From assembly GCF_016862815.1 (NCBI RefSeq), contig NZ_BONR01000002.1, positions 124,001 to 188,000 of the forward strand: a DNA stretch of 64,000 bases. Direction: 5' to 3'. Position numbers and translations under genes: made by a program. This DNA comes from Demequina activiva. Lineage in GTDB: Bacteria; Actinomycetota; Actinomycetes; Actinomycetales; Demequinaceae. This document shows positions 55,007 to 64,000 of the stretch, piece after piece (position 1 is the first letter of the stretch; every line of letters starts with the position of its first letter). Below the pieces are notes generated by a model. That model was not told where the DNA came from. It did no database searches and was given only the letters and a program-made list of their open reading frames with translations.

Positions 55007-55945
55007 TCACGTCCCGACCACGGTCGGCACCGTCATGGACGCGCCGGTGAGGCGCTGCGAGACGTCCCACAGCACCTCGATGGACCGTGACAGGCCGATG
55101 CGCCGGTACAGCGGGAGCCGCACCGCACGTCCCGTGACCACCCACCGCGGCCCGTACAGCTGGCCACCCTTCGCACGGGGGTCCGTCGCGGCGCGCAGCT
55201 GGGGCAGCGCCGCTCGCTCGGCAGGCATGCCGTAGTCCGCGGTGACCCGCTCCCAGAACGGTCCGGCGGATCCGCCTCCGCCTTCGCGCACCGTGCGCTT
55301 CTGCAGGTCTGTGTGCGCCAGTCCAGGGTGTGCGGCCAGCGACCTCGCGCGCACGCCAGCAGCCCGGAGCTGGCGGTCGAGCCCCAGGGCGAAGTGCAGG
55401 TTCGCGAGCTTGGCCTGGCCGTACGCGCCCCAGTCGTCGTAGCGGCCCTCGAGGTGCGGGTTGTCGGGGTCGATGCGCCTGCCGCTGTGGCGCGCGAAGC
55501 TCGTGACCGTCACGACGCGCGCCCGGTCCGCTCGCACCAGCGGCGCCAGCAGCCCGTCGGTCAGGGTCCAGTGACCCAGGTGGTCGATCGCGAGCTGGGT
55601 CTCGAAGCCGTCCTCGGTGCGCCGCTCCGGCATCGCCATCACGCCCGCATTGTTGATCAGCAGATCGACCTGGTCGTGCGACGCGGCGATCCGGGCGGCG
55701 GCCTCCCGGGTGCCCTCCTGCGACGCGAGGTCGAGCGGAACCACCTCGAGCGAGGCGCCGGGGTGAGCGGCGAGGATGCTCGCGCGCGCATCGGCCGTCT
55801 TGTCGGGATCTCGCGCCGCCATCACCACATGGGCGCCGGCGCCCGCGAGGGCGCTCGCGGTCACCAGGCCCAGGCCTCCGTTGGCTCCGGTGACGACGGC
55901 CACGCGACCGGTCTGATCGGGGATGTCCGTGATGGACCAGGGCAT
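55007..55945 (-). CDS. Short-chain dehydrogenase/reductase, retinol-dehydrogenase-like
   Basis: A 312-residue SDR: TGANGGLGL, NNAGVMAMP, VTVTSFAR (Ser), catalytic YGQAK in WGAYGQAKLANLHFAL. This larger subgroup includes light-dependent and retinol-type reductases. Substrate unknown. It lies between zwf and the divergent tal. Confidence 0.87.
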   Translation of the reverse strand: MPWSITDIPDQTGRVAVVTGANGGLGLVTASALAGAGAHVVMAARDPDKTADARASILAAHPGASLEVVPLDLASQEGTREAAARIAASHDQVDLLINNAGVMAMPERRTEDGFETQLAIDHLGHWTLTDGLLAPLVRADRARVVTVTSFARHSGRRIDPDNPHLEGRYDDWGAYGQAKLANLHFALGLDRQLRAAGVRARSLAAHPGLAHTDLQKRTVREGGGGSAGPFWERVTADYGMPAERAALPQLRAATDPRAKGGQLYGPRWVVTGRAVRLPLYRRIGLSRSIEVLWDVSQRLTGASMTVPTVVGT

Positions 55946-56149
55946 TGCGGCCTCCTCAGCTGGCAGTGCCCACGCTAACGCCGCGCACGAGGCCCACGAT
56001 TCCGCCGCCCCGTGCGACCGGGGTCTCGGGAGAGCACGGGGCGTCCGCGGCTGCGATCCTGGACGGGGCACCGCCCGTCCGTGGAATGCCGCGCACCGGA
56101 CCGGGGTTGCCTGAGAGAGCAATCCGGACGCCGAGCGAAGGAGCACGCC

Positions 56150-57274
56150 ATGACCGCCACCACTCAGACCCAGCCGCTGGCAGCACTGTCCGAGGCCGGA
56201 GTGTCGATCTGGCTCGACGACCTCTCCCGCGAGCGTCTGCGCAGCGGCTCGCTCGCTCAGGACATCGAGGACAGCTCGATCGTGGGCGTCACCACGAACC
56301 CGTCGATCTTCGCCGCCGCCGTGTCCGGATCGGACCAGTACGACGCGCAGATCGGCGATCTCGCGGCGCGGGGCGTGGAGGTCGACGAGGCCGTGCGCAT
56401 GATCACCACAGCGGACGTGCGCGAGGCCTGCGACGTGCTGCGACCCGTCTACGACCGCACCGACGGCGTCGACGGGCGCGTGTCGATCGAGGTGGACCCG
56501 CGTTTCGCGCGTGACACCGGGGCGACGATCGCGGAGGCCCGTCAGCTGTGGTGGCTGGTGGACCGCCCCAACGCGATGGTGAAGATCCCCGGCACGCGTG
56601 AGGGACTGCCGGCGATCACCCAAGCGCTGGTGGAGGGCATCTCGGTCAACGTCACCCTCATCTTCTCCCTCGAGCGCTACGCCGAGGTGGTCGACGCGTT
56701 CCTGGACGGGCTGGAGGCCGCGCACGCCGCGGGACACGACCTGTCGCGCATCGGCTCCGTCGCGTCCTTCTTCGTGTCGCGTGTGGACGCGGAGGTCGAC
56801 AAGCGTCTCGACGCCGGGGGCGTGGGCTCTGGTGTGCGCGGCACCGCGGCGATCGCGAACGCTCGGCTCGCCTTCGAGCACCACGAGCAGGTGCTCGCGT
56901 CCGAGCGCTGGCAGCGCCTCGCGTCCGCCGGCGCGCACCCGCAGCGGCCGCTGTGGGCGTCGACGTCCGTCAAGGACGATGCCTACCCGGACACCATGTA
57001 CGTCGACGAGCTCGTGACAGCGGGCACCGTCAACACCATGCCGCAGGGCACCATCGACGCGTTCGCGGACCACGGCCAGGTGCCGTCCGACCCCGAGGAC
57101 TGGGACACGGTGCGCGGCACGTACGACGAGGCGCGATCGGCGTTCGAGCGCCTCGAGTCCGCCGGCGTGGACCTCGCAGACGTCACCGCGCAGCTCGAGG
57201 ACGAGGGCATCCAGAAGTTCGCCGACTCCTGGGAGGAGCTGCTCGATCGCGTCCGGGAGCAGATGGGCGCCTGA
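56150..57274 (+). CDS. tal: Transaldolase
   Basis: A 374-residue enzyme of the non-oxidative pentose-phosphate branch, transferring dihydroxyacetone between sugar phosphates. Motifs: [21 protein letters not shown], the Schiff-base Lys in [16 protein letters not shown], and [20 protein letters not shown]. Length fits the actinobacterial TalB-like group. GAAGGAG lies upstream of the ATG. It is divergent from the SDR and zwf-gnd. Confidence 0.95.
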   Translation: MTATTQTQPLAALSEAGVSIWLDDLSRERLRSGSLAQDIEDSSIVGVTTNPSIFAAAVSGSDQYDAQIGDLAARGVEVDEAVRMITTADVREACDVLRPVYDRTDGVDGRVSIEVDPRFARDTGATIAEARQLWWLVDRPNAMVKIPGTREGLPAITQALVEGISVNVTLIFSLERYAEVVDAFLDGLEAAHAAGHDLSRIGSVASFFVSRVDAEVDKRLDAGGVGSGVRGTAAIANARLAFEHHEQVLASERWQRLASAGAHPQRPLWASTSVKDDAYPDTMYVDELVTAGTVNTMPQGTIDAFADHGQVPSDPEDWDTVRGTYDEARSAFERLESAGVDLADVTAQLEDEGIQKFADSWEELLDRVREQMGA

Positions 57275-57284
57275 GCGCCAGCGG

Positions 57285-57956
57285 TCACACCGCGGGCAGG
57301 TCCCCGCAGCGTTCGATCGTGTAGCCCAGGACCACGCTGAGACCCTCGCCGCCGCTGGCGGCGGCGTCGATCGCCCGCTCGTCCGCGAGCAGTGCGAGCA
57401 CCCCGGCGTCGTACTGGGCGATCGAGGACGACTCGGCCGCGATGCGCGCCTCCGGGTCGACCCACGCGTCCAGATGGTCGAGCACGTGCTGGAACCCCTC
57501 GCCCGCCTCCTGAGCGGAGTAGCCCTCCGTCACGGGGGAGCCGTCGGACTCGAGCAGTGCCCGTGCCTGCGTCCACTCCGCGCGCACCCGCGCGCTCGCC
57601 GCGAGGATCTCCTCGCCCGCGGCGTTCATGGCTGCGACGTCGCCCCCGTCGTCCTCGACGCCCGTCTCGGCGGACTTGCGATCGGTCGCGTCCAGCAGCT
57701 CGCCCATCGCGACGTAGCCGTCCTGGGCCGGACCGCAGTAGGGGTCGATGCCGGCCTCGATCGGATCGGGCTGAGCGTCGCTGGTCGCGTCGGGGGAGGC
57801 GGACGCCGCGCTCGTGGCGCCCGTCGGGGCATCGGCCGATGCGCCCGGCGTCGGTGACCCCGTGGTGGAGGGCGACGGCGGCGCGGGATCGGGAGCCGAG
57901 CACGCCACGAGCAGGGCGGCAGCGATCAGCGTGGCGGTCAGGAGGTTCGCGCGCAT
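57285..57956 (-). CDS. Lipoprotein of unknown function
   Basis: A 223-residue secreted lipoprotein: MRANLLTATLIAAALLVACS, lipobox LVAC, a Ser/Thr/Pro/Ala linker (about 22-60) and a helical domain with Cys in DPYCGPAQDG and IERCGDLP. No family recognised. Confidence 0.72.
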   Translation of the reverse strand: MRANLLTATLIAAALLVACSAPDPAPPSPSTTGSPTPGASADAPTGATSAASASPDATSDAQPDPIEAGIDPYCGPAQDGYVAMGELLDATDRKSAETGVEDDGGDVAAMNAAGEEILAASARVRAEWTQARALLESDGSPVTEGYSAQEAGEGFQHVLDHLDAWVDPEARIAAESSSIAQYDAGVLALLADERAIDAAASGGEGLSVVLGYTIERCGDLPAV

Positions 57957-58005
57957 GGCGTCGAGTGTTCCAGAGATGCGCGCAGGCCCCAAGAGCGATG
58001 CCGGG

Positions 58006-59007
58006 TCAGCGGTGGACCACGACCTTGCCGATCATCGAGCCGCTCTCGACCAGGCGGTGCGCCTCGCGCAGTCCGGCGGCGGAGAAGTCATCGATGCGCT
58101 CGGTCGCGGTCGTGGTGATCTCGCCCCGATCGACGAGGTCCGCGACGGCGTCGAGGATGCGCCGCTGCTCGGCGATGTCCCACGCGTCGTAGCGGGCCCT
58201 CGCGAACATGTACTCCCAGTGGATCGTGGCGGACTTCGCGAACAGCGGCAGCAGCGACTCGTCCGTCCCGTCGATCGAGACGACGTGGCCGAACGGCTTC
58301 AGCAGCGACGCGTACGCACCGATGTTGCCCGGGGTGTAGGAGGAGAAGACGTACTCGAGGCCGTGCGGAGCCAGTTGGCGTGCCGAGGCGAGAAGGTCGC
58401 GATGGTCAGCCACCGCATCGGCTCCCATGCGCAGGCACCAGTCCCGCGACTCGTCGCGGGAGGCGGTGGCGATGACCCGCAGCGCCGTCAGGCGTGAGGC
58501 GAGCTGCGTGAGGACGGACCCCACTCCTCCCGCACCGCCCACGATCAGCAGCGTCCCGGAGTCCTCGCGGTTGAGACGCAGGTGATCGAACATCGTCTCC
58601 CAGGCCGTGAGCGCGGTCAGCGGCAGCGATGCCGCGTCCGCGAAGCCCACCGACGAGGGCTTGAGCGCCACGATGCGATGGTCCACGGCCTGCAGGTCCG
58701 CGTTGGAGCCGGCGCGCGTGGCGTCGCCGGACCACCACACCTCGTCGCCTGGCTCGAGACCCTCGACCTCGGGACCCGCGGACACCACGGTGCCAGCGCC
58801 GTCGTAGCCCAGGACGCGCGGCTCGGAGTCCGTCTGGCTGCGGCCGTATCCGCCGGCGCGCTTCTTGACGTCGACGGGGTTCACGGACACCGCCTCGACG
58901 CGGATCACCACATCCGTGGGGCGTGGCTCCGGCTCAGGGACGTCGACGTCGCGCAGCGACGCGGGATCGTCGATGGGAAGCGGCTCGTAGGCGGCGATGG
59001 CACGCAT
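58006..59007 (-). CDS. Zinc-free quinone oxidoreductase-like dehydrogenase
   Basis: A 333-residue MDR-family reductase: GroES-like N-domain (VEAVSVNPVDVKKRAG, GYDGAGTVVSAG), NADPH-binding GGAGGVGSVLTQLAS, C-terminal IDDFSAAGLREAHRLVESG. The catalytic zinc ligands of alcohol dehydrogenases are absent, so a quinone or enal reductase is likely. The TetR gene upstream may control it. Confidence 0.87.
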   Translation of the reverse strand: MRAIAAYEPLPIDDPASLRDVDVPEPEPRPTDVVIRVEAVSVNPVDVKKRAGGYGRSQTDSEPRVLGYDGAGTVVSAGPEVEGLEPGDEVWWSGDATRAGSNADLQAVDHRIVALKPSSVGFADAASLPLTALTAWETMFDHLRLNREDSGTLLIVGGAGGVGSVLTQLASRLTALRVIATASRDESRDWCLRMGADAVADHRDLLASARQLAPHGLEYVFSSYTPGNIGAYASLLKPFGHVVSIDGTDESLLPLFAKSATIHWEYMFARARYDAWDIAEQRRILDAVADLVDRGEITTTATERIDDFSAAGLREAHRLVESGSMIGKVVVHR

Positions 59008-59026
59008 GGCGGTCTCCTCCGTGTGT

Positions 59027-59650
59027 TCAGGCGCCGGCGACGCGGTGCTCGACGGCGGTGGCGACATCGCCGGCGTGGTCCCAGGACAGTCCGGCGGCGG
59101 CGAGGGCGTGGGTGATCGCCAGCCTGCGTCCCGTGTCCGCCGCCACGGCGCCGTCGGCGACGCCCGTGAGGCAGGTGAGGACCGCGTGCTCGACCAGCCA
59201 CGCGACCGAGGATGCGGGTAGGTCTGCGCGCAGCCCGCCCGGGCCCGCACCGCGTCCGATGGCATCCGCGAGCAGCGCGCGCACCGGCTCCAGCGCACCC
59301 TCCACCTCCGCCCGCAGATGCGAGCGCATCCACATGGCCGTGAAGGGTGCCACGGGGGCCTGGTCCTCCCAGATGCGTGCGACCAGCAGTCCGATCTGCT
59401 CGGCGGGGCCGCCGTCCTCGATCACCGCCGCGTGAGCGATCCGCCGGGCGCCGCGCATGACGGTGGCATCCACCAGCGCCTGCCGGCTCGGATAGAGCGC
59501 CCGCACCTGCCGAGGGTCCGTGCCCGCTCGGGCGGCGATGCGCTCGAGCGGTGCCCCGGGCTCGCGCGACAGCACGGCCACGGCGGCGTCGAGGACGGCG
59601 TCGAGGCTGACGCCGCCGTCCTCGCGGCGCCGCGACCGTCCCAGTCTCAC
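59027..59650 (-). CDS. TetR-family transcriptional regulator
   Basis: A 207-residue regulator: N-terminal helix-turn-helix (about 12-60, AVLDAAVAVLSREPGAPLERIAARAGTDPRQVRALYPSRQALVDA) and a C-terminal ligand domain (WMRSHLRAEVEGALEPVRALLADA). The GTG start overlaps the epimerase stop (GTGA). It probably regulates the surrounding reductase and epimerase genes; ligand unknown. Confidence 0.85.
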   Translation of the reverse strand: MRLGRSRRREDGGVSLDAVLDAAVAVLSREPGAPLERIAARAGTDPRQVRALYPSRQALVDATVMRGARRIAHAAVIEDGGPAEQIGLLVARIWEDQAPVAPFTAMWMRSHLRAEVEGALEPVRALLADAIGRGAGPGGLRADLPASSVAWLVEHAVLTCLTGVADGAVAADTGRRLAITHALAAAGLSWDHAGDVATAVEHRVAGA

Positions 59651-60702
59651 GGCGCGAAGATCCCGTCGACGGCGCGCGTGTACTGGTCCGCGACGCGGTC
59701 CCACAGGGCGTTCGCGTCGTGGTCGATGCCGCGTCGTGCCTCGTCCGCCTCGAACCATGCCACGGACTCGTGGATCGAGTCGCGGAACCAGTGGCGGGTG
59801 CCGAAGTCGGGGACCGCGGCGCGCAGCTTCGCGGTGTCGAAGATGGCCGCGTTCATCTTGTCGCCCTTGAGCGGTCCCTCGAATGCCTCGCGGTCGAAGC
59901 GGATCAGCGTCTCCGTGGGGACGTGCACCGTCTGCTCCTCGAGCGCGTCGCGCGAGACGCCCAAGGCGTCCGCGACGTGACCGTGGATCTGGTTCCAGGC
60001 CAGGACGTCGTCGCTGGTGATGTGGAAGTCCTCGCCCAGCGCGGCTGGATTGCCCAGCAGTCCCACCAGGCCCACCGCGAAGTCCCGGTGGTCCGTGACC
60101 GTCCACAGCGATGTCCCGTCGCCGTGGACCAGCACCGGCCGTCCCGCTCGGAGGCGGTCCGCGATGGTCCAGGGCTGGGCCCACGAGGTGATCCCGAAGA
60201 TGATGTCGGAGTAGCCGTACGTGTGCGACGGGCGCACGATGGTGAAGGGGAAGTCCCGCTCGGCGCCGGCCTCGCGCAGCAGCCGCTCGCACTCCGCCTT
60301 GTCGCGGCTGTACTGCCAGTACGGGTTCGACAGCGGCGTGGTGTCCTCGCGCACCACGTAGTTCGTCGGCGGGGTCTCGTAGGCGCTCGCGGAGGAGATG
60401 AACACGTACTGCCGGGTGAGGCCGGAGAACGTCTCGATGTCCTGGGCGACGTGCTCGGGGGAGAAGCCGATCCACTGGACCACCGCGTCGTACTCGCCGT
60501 GCGCCGCGACATCCTCCCGCAGCGCCTCGCGCAGCGCCGCGGTGTCGTGCACGTCCGCGTGGATCGCTCGGGCGCCGTCCGGCACCGTGCCCTTGATGGA
60601 CGTGCCGCGGTTGACGAGGGTGAGGTCCATGCCTCGCTCGACGGCCAGCGGGGAGCAGGCGGAAGAGATGAGGCCGGTGCCTCCGATGAACAGCACGCGC
60701 AC
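59647..60702 (-). CDS. NAD-dependent epimerase/dehydratase, copy 1
   Basis: A 351-residue extended SDR starting at GTG: GGTGLISSACSPLA in place of the classical GxxGxxG, catalytic YSRDK in YWQYSRDKAECERLL, and TIVRPSHTYG. It is a paralogue of 61632-62678, with the shared end HWFRDSIHESVAWFE. Substrate probably a nucleotide sugar or related compound; unassigned. AGGAG lies six bases upstream. Confidence 0.85.
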   Translation of the reverse strand: MRVLFIGGTGLISSACSPLAVERGMDLTLVNRGTSIKGTVPDGARAIHADVHDTAALREALREDVAAHGEYDAVVQWIGFSPEHVAQDIETFSGLTRQYVFISSASAYETPPTNYVVREDTTPLSNPYWQYSRDKAECERLLREAGAERDFPFTIVRPSHTYGYSDIIFGITSWAQPWTIADRLRAGRPVLVHGDGTSLWTVTDHRDFAVGLVGLLGNPAALGEDFHITSDDVLAWNQIHGHVADALGVSRDALEEQTVHVPTETLIRFDREAFEGPLKGDKMNAAIFDTAKLRAAVPDFGTRHWFRDSIHESVAWFEADEARRGIDHDANALWDRVADQYTRAVDGIFAP

Positions 60703-60761
60703 GGGCGACTCCTGACGATGGTGGGGAGGGACGGTCCCAGGTTACGCCGCGAGCGCAGCGG

Positions 60762-61529
60762 TCACAGCGCGCACAGCTCGCCGGCGATGCCGCCGTCCAG
60801 ACCGCGACCCCAGGTGACCTCGGCGACCACGTCGCCCACGAGGTCGAACACGTACCAGTGGCCTGGCGCCTCCTCGACCACGAGCTGGTCGCGCATCCCT
60901 CGCGAGGGGTCCTCCTGCACCACTGGCGCGGCCATCGGGTAGGCCGCCGCGACATCCGCGCGCGCGGAGCCGATCGACACGCCCTCAGCCGTCGCCGGCA
61001 CCTCGTGCGGCGGCGCGGTCGCAGGGTCGCCGATGTACAGCATGCGGAACAGGCGAATGCCGCCCAGCGGGTCCTCGGGGTCGGTGATGGCCTGGATGTA
61101 GAGCGGATCCGCGTCGACGATCGCGCCGACCCACGGGCACTGAGCCTCGCCGGAGATCTCGACGCCCGGAAGTGCGGAGGAGGCCTCCTCGAAGGTCATG
61201 CCGGTGCAGACCGAGGCGAAGCGATGGCTGTCGAGGGCCACGTACGACACGTCGAGCCCGTCGTCGTACTGCGGGCAGTCGAGCGCGGCCGCGCTCCCGG
61301 TCGGGGCTGGCGTCGCCGGCGCCGACGGACCTGGCACCGGGGTGGACGCGGAGGTCGGAACGGGCGGGGGCGTCGACGGCTCGGGGGAGCCGGTCACCGA
61401 CGGCGTCGCGGTCCACGGGGAAGGGTCCGTCGTATCGGGGCCGCTGGGGATGCAGCCTGCGGCGAGCGCCACCACCGCGGCGGCGAGCGCCACCGCACGC
61501 ACGCGCTGCGTCACCCGTGGCATCGGCAT
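60762..61529 (-). CDS. Lipoprotein of unknown function
   Basis: A 255-residue lipoprotein: basic start, hydrophobic ALAAAVVALAAGC with lipobox AAGC, a Pro/Thr/Ser linker (about 28-80), then a domain with CPQYDDGLDVSYVALDSH and QCPWVGAI. It lies between the two epimerase paralogues. No recognised family. Confidence 0.72.
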   Translation of the reverse strand: MPMPRVTQRVRAVALAAAVVALAAGCIPSGPDTTDPSPWTATPSVTGSPEPSTPPPVPTSASTPVPGPSAPATPAPTGSAAALDCPQYDDGLDVSYVALDSHRFASVCTGMTFEEASSALPGVEISGEAQCPWVGAIVDADPLYIQAITDPEDPLGGIRLFRMLYIGDPATAPPHEVPATAEGVSIGSARADVAAAYPMAAPVVQEDPSRGMRDQLVVEEAPGHWYVFDLVGDVVAEVTWGRGLDGGIAGELCAL

Positions 61530-61631
61530 CACCCCCGTAGTGCCGGGACACCGGCGGGACCGGTTCCTTGAGGCTCACGCTAGTCCTCTTTGCCCCGTTC
61601 GTGAACCCGGACGTCCGATGCGCGGGTTTCG

Positions 61632-62678
61632 TCAGGCGCGCGCCTGCTCCAGCGCGGCGCGATAGATCGCGGCGAGGCGGTCGGCCATCGCGTTCGCATC
61701 GGCGTCGATGGTCTGGCGCGCCGTGTCGGCCTCGAACCATGCGATGGCCTCTGCCATGCCGTCCTCGAAGGCGATGCGCGCCTCCCAGCCGGGCACCAGC
61801 GCCTTGATGAGGGAGGTGTCGTACACGGCGGGGTGCATCTTGTCGCCGTAGATCGACCCTGCCTGATCTGGCGCCGCCGCGACCAGCGCATCGGAGGGCA
61901 CGCACACGCGCTGGGCCGCGAATGCCTCTGGGTCGATTCCGGCCGCGGTCGCGATGGCGCCGTAGAGGCCGTTCCAGGTCAGCGCCTCGTCGCCGGTGAT
62001 GTGCACCGCCCGTCCCAGGGCCTCGTCGTTGCCCACCAGCCCCAGGATGCCCGCGGCGACATCGCGAGCGTGCGTGATGGTCCACAGCGCGGTGCCGTCC
62101 CCGGGGATCACGATGTCCGCTCCCCGGCGCATGCGATCCACGATGGTCCAGGGGTGGCGGGAGTTGCCGGTGAACGCGGGGATCTTGGACGGCCCGTAGG
62201 TGTGCGCCGGGCGCACGATCGTGAACCCGAGGCCCGCGGCGGGCGCCGCGGTGCGCAGGGCCTCCTCGGCTGCCTGCTTGAGCCGGGCGTACTCCCAGTG
62301 CGGGTTGTCCTGGGCGGTGTCCTCCGTGAGCGGGTCCAGGCGGTCAGGGGTGCGGTAGGACGCGCCCGTGGCGATCAGCACGTACTGCTGCGTGAGCGGA
62401 GCGAAGGTCTCGACGTCGGCGCTCACGTGGTCGGGCCCGAACGCGACGAACTGCACCACAGCGTCGAAGCGCTCTCGGCGCAGGCGCATCCCGTGCAGCG
62501 TCGCTCGCAGCGCCGCGGCGTCCGTGGCATCCGCGTGGATCACACGGGCGCCGGCGGGCGGCGCGGCCACCGGCGACCGGCCGCGGTTGACGAGGGTCAG
62601 GGAGTCTCCGCGCTCGTGTGCGAGCGCCGCGAGCTCGGAGGAGATCAGACCGGTGCCGCCGACGATGAGGATGTCCAT
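61632..62678 (-). CDS. NAD-dependent epimerase/dehydratase, copy 2
   Basis: A 348-residue paralogue of 59647-60702: GGTGLISSELAALA, catalytic YARLK in HWEYARLKQAAEEAL, TIVRPAHTYGPS, and GDKMHPAVYDTSLIKALVPGW. On the minus strand TAGGCT is six bases before the ATG (leaderless). The intervening lipoprotein separates the duplicates. Confidence 0.86.
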   Translation of the reverse strand: MDILIVGGTGLISSELAALAHERGDSLTLVNRGRSPVAAPPAGARVIHADATDAAALRATLHGMRLRRERFDAVVQFVAFGPDHVSADVETFAPLTQQYVLIATGASYRTPDRLDPLTEDTAQDNPHWEYARLKQAAEEALRTAAPAAGLGFTIVRPAHTYGPSKIPAFTGNSRHPWTIVDRMRRGADIVIPGDGTALWTITHARDVAAGILGLVGNDEALGRAVHITGDEALTWNGLYGAIATAAGIDPEAFAAQRVCVPSDALVAAAPDQAGSIYGDKMHPAVYDTSLIKALVPGWEARIAFEDGMAEAIAWFEADTARQTIDADANAMADRLAAIYRAALEQARA

Positions 62679-62781
62679 GCCTCGAGCCTACGGCCCGGTT
62701 CTCGCGGGACATCTGGGATGAACCGGACTGATGTCGGTCACGCCCTTCCGAGCCGCTGCCGCCAGCACTACCGTGGGCCGC

Positions 62782-63492
62782 ATGAGGGACGAGTGGGCGG
62801 TCGCGCTGCAGCGCGCGTTGAGGGATGGACTTCCTGCGGGGTGGCGGGAGAGCGCGCCATGGGGGTACCCGCAGCAGGCCGAGCTCGCGGTGATCGCTGG
62901 CGTGTTCGCTGCGCAGCTGCCGCAGTCGACTGCGGAGGAGGTCGCCGCGTCCTACATGATGGCGCGACCCGGTCGCATGCTCGACGACCTGTCCGCGTTG
63001 GCCGAGGTGCCGGTCGACGACCTCAGCGAGATGCTCGGCGCCGCCTGGGGGTCGAGCCGTGTGCTCGGCGTGACACGGCTGAGGGCGGCCGTGATCGCCG
63101 ATGCCGCGCAGCAGCTCGTCGGCGAGGGCGTGCGCAGCGCTCGGCAGTATCGCGACGCCGTCGCGGGGGACGCGACGGCGATCGACGAGGCGTTGCGGCG
63201 CGTGCGTGGGCTCGGTGGGGTCAGCAGCGAGGCGATCTCCACGATGATGCAGGCCGAGCACAGGCCGGGCGCGGTGGTGGTCGCCCACGTGCGCGCGCTG
63301 CTGGGCGATGACGGCGACGCCGTCGCGGACGATGACGTGTTGCCGCTGCTGCGCGCGACGGCGAGACGGCTCACGGTCGAGCCGCGGGTGCTGCTGTACG
63401 CGCTGTGGCGGCTGTCGAGCGTGCCCGTCTCGGACGGCCAGGAGTACGTGCCGCAGACGGTGGTGGCGGACCTGCGGTCCGAGTCCGCCTAG
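62782..63492 (+). CDS. Unknown alpha-helical protein
   Basis: A 236-residue soluble protein, helix-rich, with two GL/GV-type loops (GLPAGWRESAPWGYPQQ and RVRGLGGVSSEAISTMMQ). The second recalls a helix-hairpin-helix but I see no catalytic motif. TACCGT (62769-62774) is seven bases before the ATG (leaderless). Its end overlaps the convergent acetyltransferase by four bases. Confidence 0.6.
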   Translation: MRDEWAVALQRALRDGLPAGWRESAPWGYPQQAELAVIAGVFAAQLPQSTAEEVAASYMMARPGRMLDDLSALAEVPVDDLSEMLGAAWGSSRVLGVTRLRAAVIADAAQQLVGEGVRSARQYRDAVAGDATAIDEALRRVRGLGGVSSEAISTMMQAEHRPGAVVVAHVRALLGDDGDAVADDDVLPLLRATARRLTVEPRVLLYALWRLSSVPVSDGQEYVPQTVVADLRSESA

Positions 63493-63992
63493 CCGTCGAC
63501 GGGACGGGTCAGGAGCGCGACGCGCACCTGACCTCCCTTGGTCTCCTGCTCTCCGAGCTGCCGGAACCCCAGGTGCTCGTGGAAGGCGATCGAGCGTGCG
63601 TTGAGCGGTCGCGTGTTGACCTCGGCCGTCACCTCGCTCGCGCCGCGCTCGCGGGCCCGCTCGAAGACGGACTCGTACATGGCCCGGCCCACGCCGGTGC
63701 CGCGAGCGCTCTCACCCACCACGATGCGGTCGATGTACTGGTGGCGCACGCCGCGGGACTCGAACCAGCGGTAGTTCTCGGACTGGTACGGCTGGCCGCT
63801 GCCGAGACTGAGCAGGAAGGCGATCACCGCGCCGTCCCGGTTGGTCGCGACCAGCGCGACGTCGCACCACTCCAGCAGCTCGACCAGCTCGTCCTTGCTC
63901 AAGTCGTTGACGGCGGGCACGGCGGCGGTGTTGAGCACCAGCACCTGGTCGAGGTCGGAGTCACGCATCACACGGAGCCTGAGGTTCTGCAT
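63489..63992 (-). CDS. GNAT-family N-acetyltransferase
   Basis: A 167-residue transferase: strand 4 YIDRIVVGESARGTGVGRAMYESVFERAR with the acetyl-CoA loop RGTGVG, and C-terminal NTRPLNARSIAFHEHLGFRQLGEQ. Acceptor unknown. The ATG at 63992 lies at the window edge, so an upstream extension cannot be excluded. Confidence 0.86.
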   Translation of the reverse strand: MQNLRLRVMRDSDLDQVLVLNTAAVPAVNDLSKDELVELLEWCDVALVATNRDGAVIAFLLSLGSGQPYQSENYRWFESRGVRHQYIDRIVVGESARGTGVGRAMYESVFERARERGASEVTAEVNTRPLNARSIAFHEHLGFRQLGEQETKGGQVRVALLTRPVDG

Positions 63993-64000
63993 GGCGCCAT

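Overview
High-GC (about 70%) actinobacterial chromosome segment. The order hisA/priA - sseB-like - DUF1844 - infC - rpmI - rplT - TrmH-type methyltransferase - pheS - pheT, together with the TreS/maltokinase pair, the MetP/MetS transporter, the Rv2578c-type radical SAM protein and the GAF-ANTAR regulator, points to Micrococcales (Demequina/Cellulomonas-like). The genus is an inference. I see no rRNA, tRNA, CRISPR array, prophage or intact insertion sequence.

Layout. 1-4.6 kb: end of hisA/priA, an SseB-domain protein, and a twice-repeated module of a membrane coiled-coil protein coupled to a secreted trypsin-like lipoprotein. 4.6-14 kb: translation genes (infC with an ATC start behind a leader terminator, rpmI, rplT, an rRNA methyltransferase, pheST behind a short leader peptide and hairpin), with a diguanylate cyclase and small proteins between them. 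13.8-18.2 kb: two unknown small genes of lower GC, a LOG-NUDIX fusion, and an ABC exporter. 18.4-25 kb: GAF-ANTAR regulator, two-component pair, dehydrogenase, small kinase, DUF222/HNH protein. 25-28 kb: treS-maltokinase operon. 28-33 kb: envelope proteins, a transglutaminase-like protein and two CNNM-type CBS membrane proteins behind a hidden leader ORF. 34-39 kb: MetPS transporter, and an ECF sigma factor with a putative membrane partner and a secreted Ser-Gly-rich protein. 39-50 kb: SulP transporter, acetyltransferase, a radical SAM gene under a perfect LexA box, Na+/H+ antiporter, macro-domain protein, YnfA-like protein, mntH and a DtxR-family regulator. 50-57 kb: dehydrogenases, two tiny basic-protein genes, and pentose-phosphate genes (gnd, zwf, tal). 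57-64 kb: lipoproteins, quinone reductase, TetR regulator, two paralogous epimerases, acetyltransferase.

Themes. Many starts have a TANNNT -10 hexamer exactly 6-7 bases upstream, so the mRNA would begin at the start codon (leaderless). Gene pairs are often coupled by ATGA/GTGA overlaps. Control signals include the infC attenuator, the pheST leader peptide and hairpin, a LexA box, and a 24-bp palindrome centred on the leaderless mntH start. A related box sits on the leaderless start of a 40-codon ORF coupled to the CNNM operon. The octamer GGCCGATG is strongly over-represented, including at five intergenic positions.
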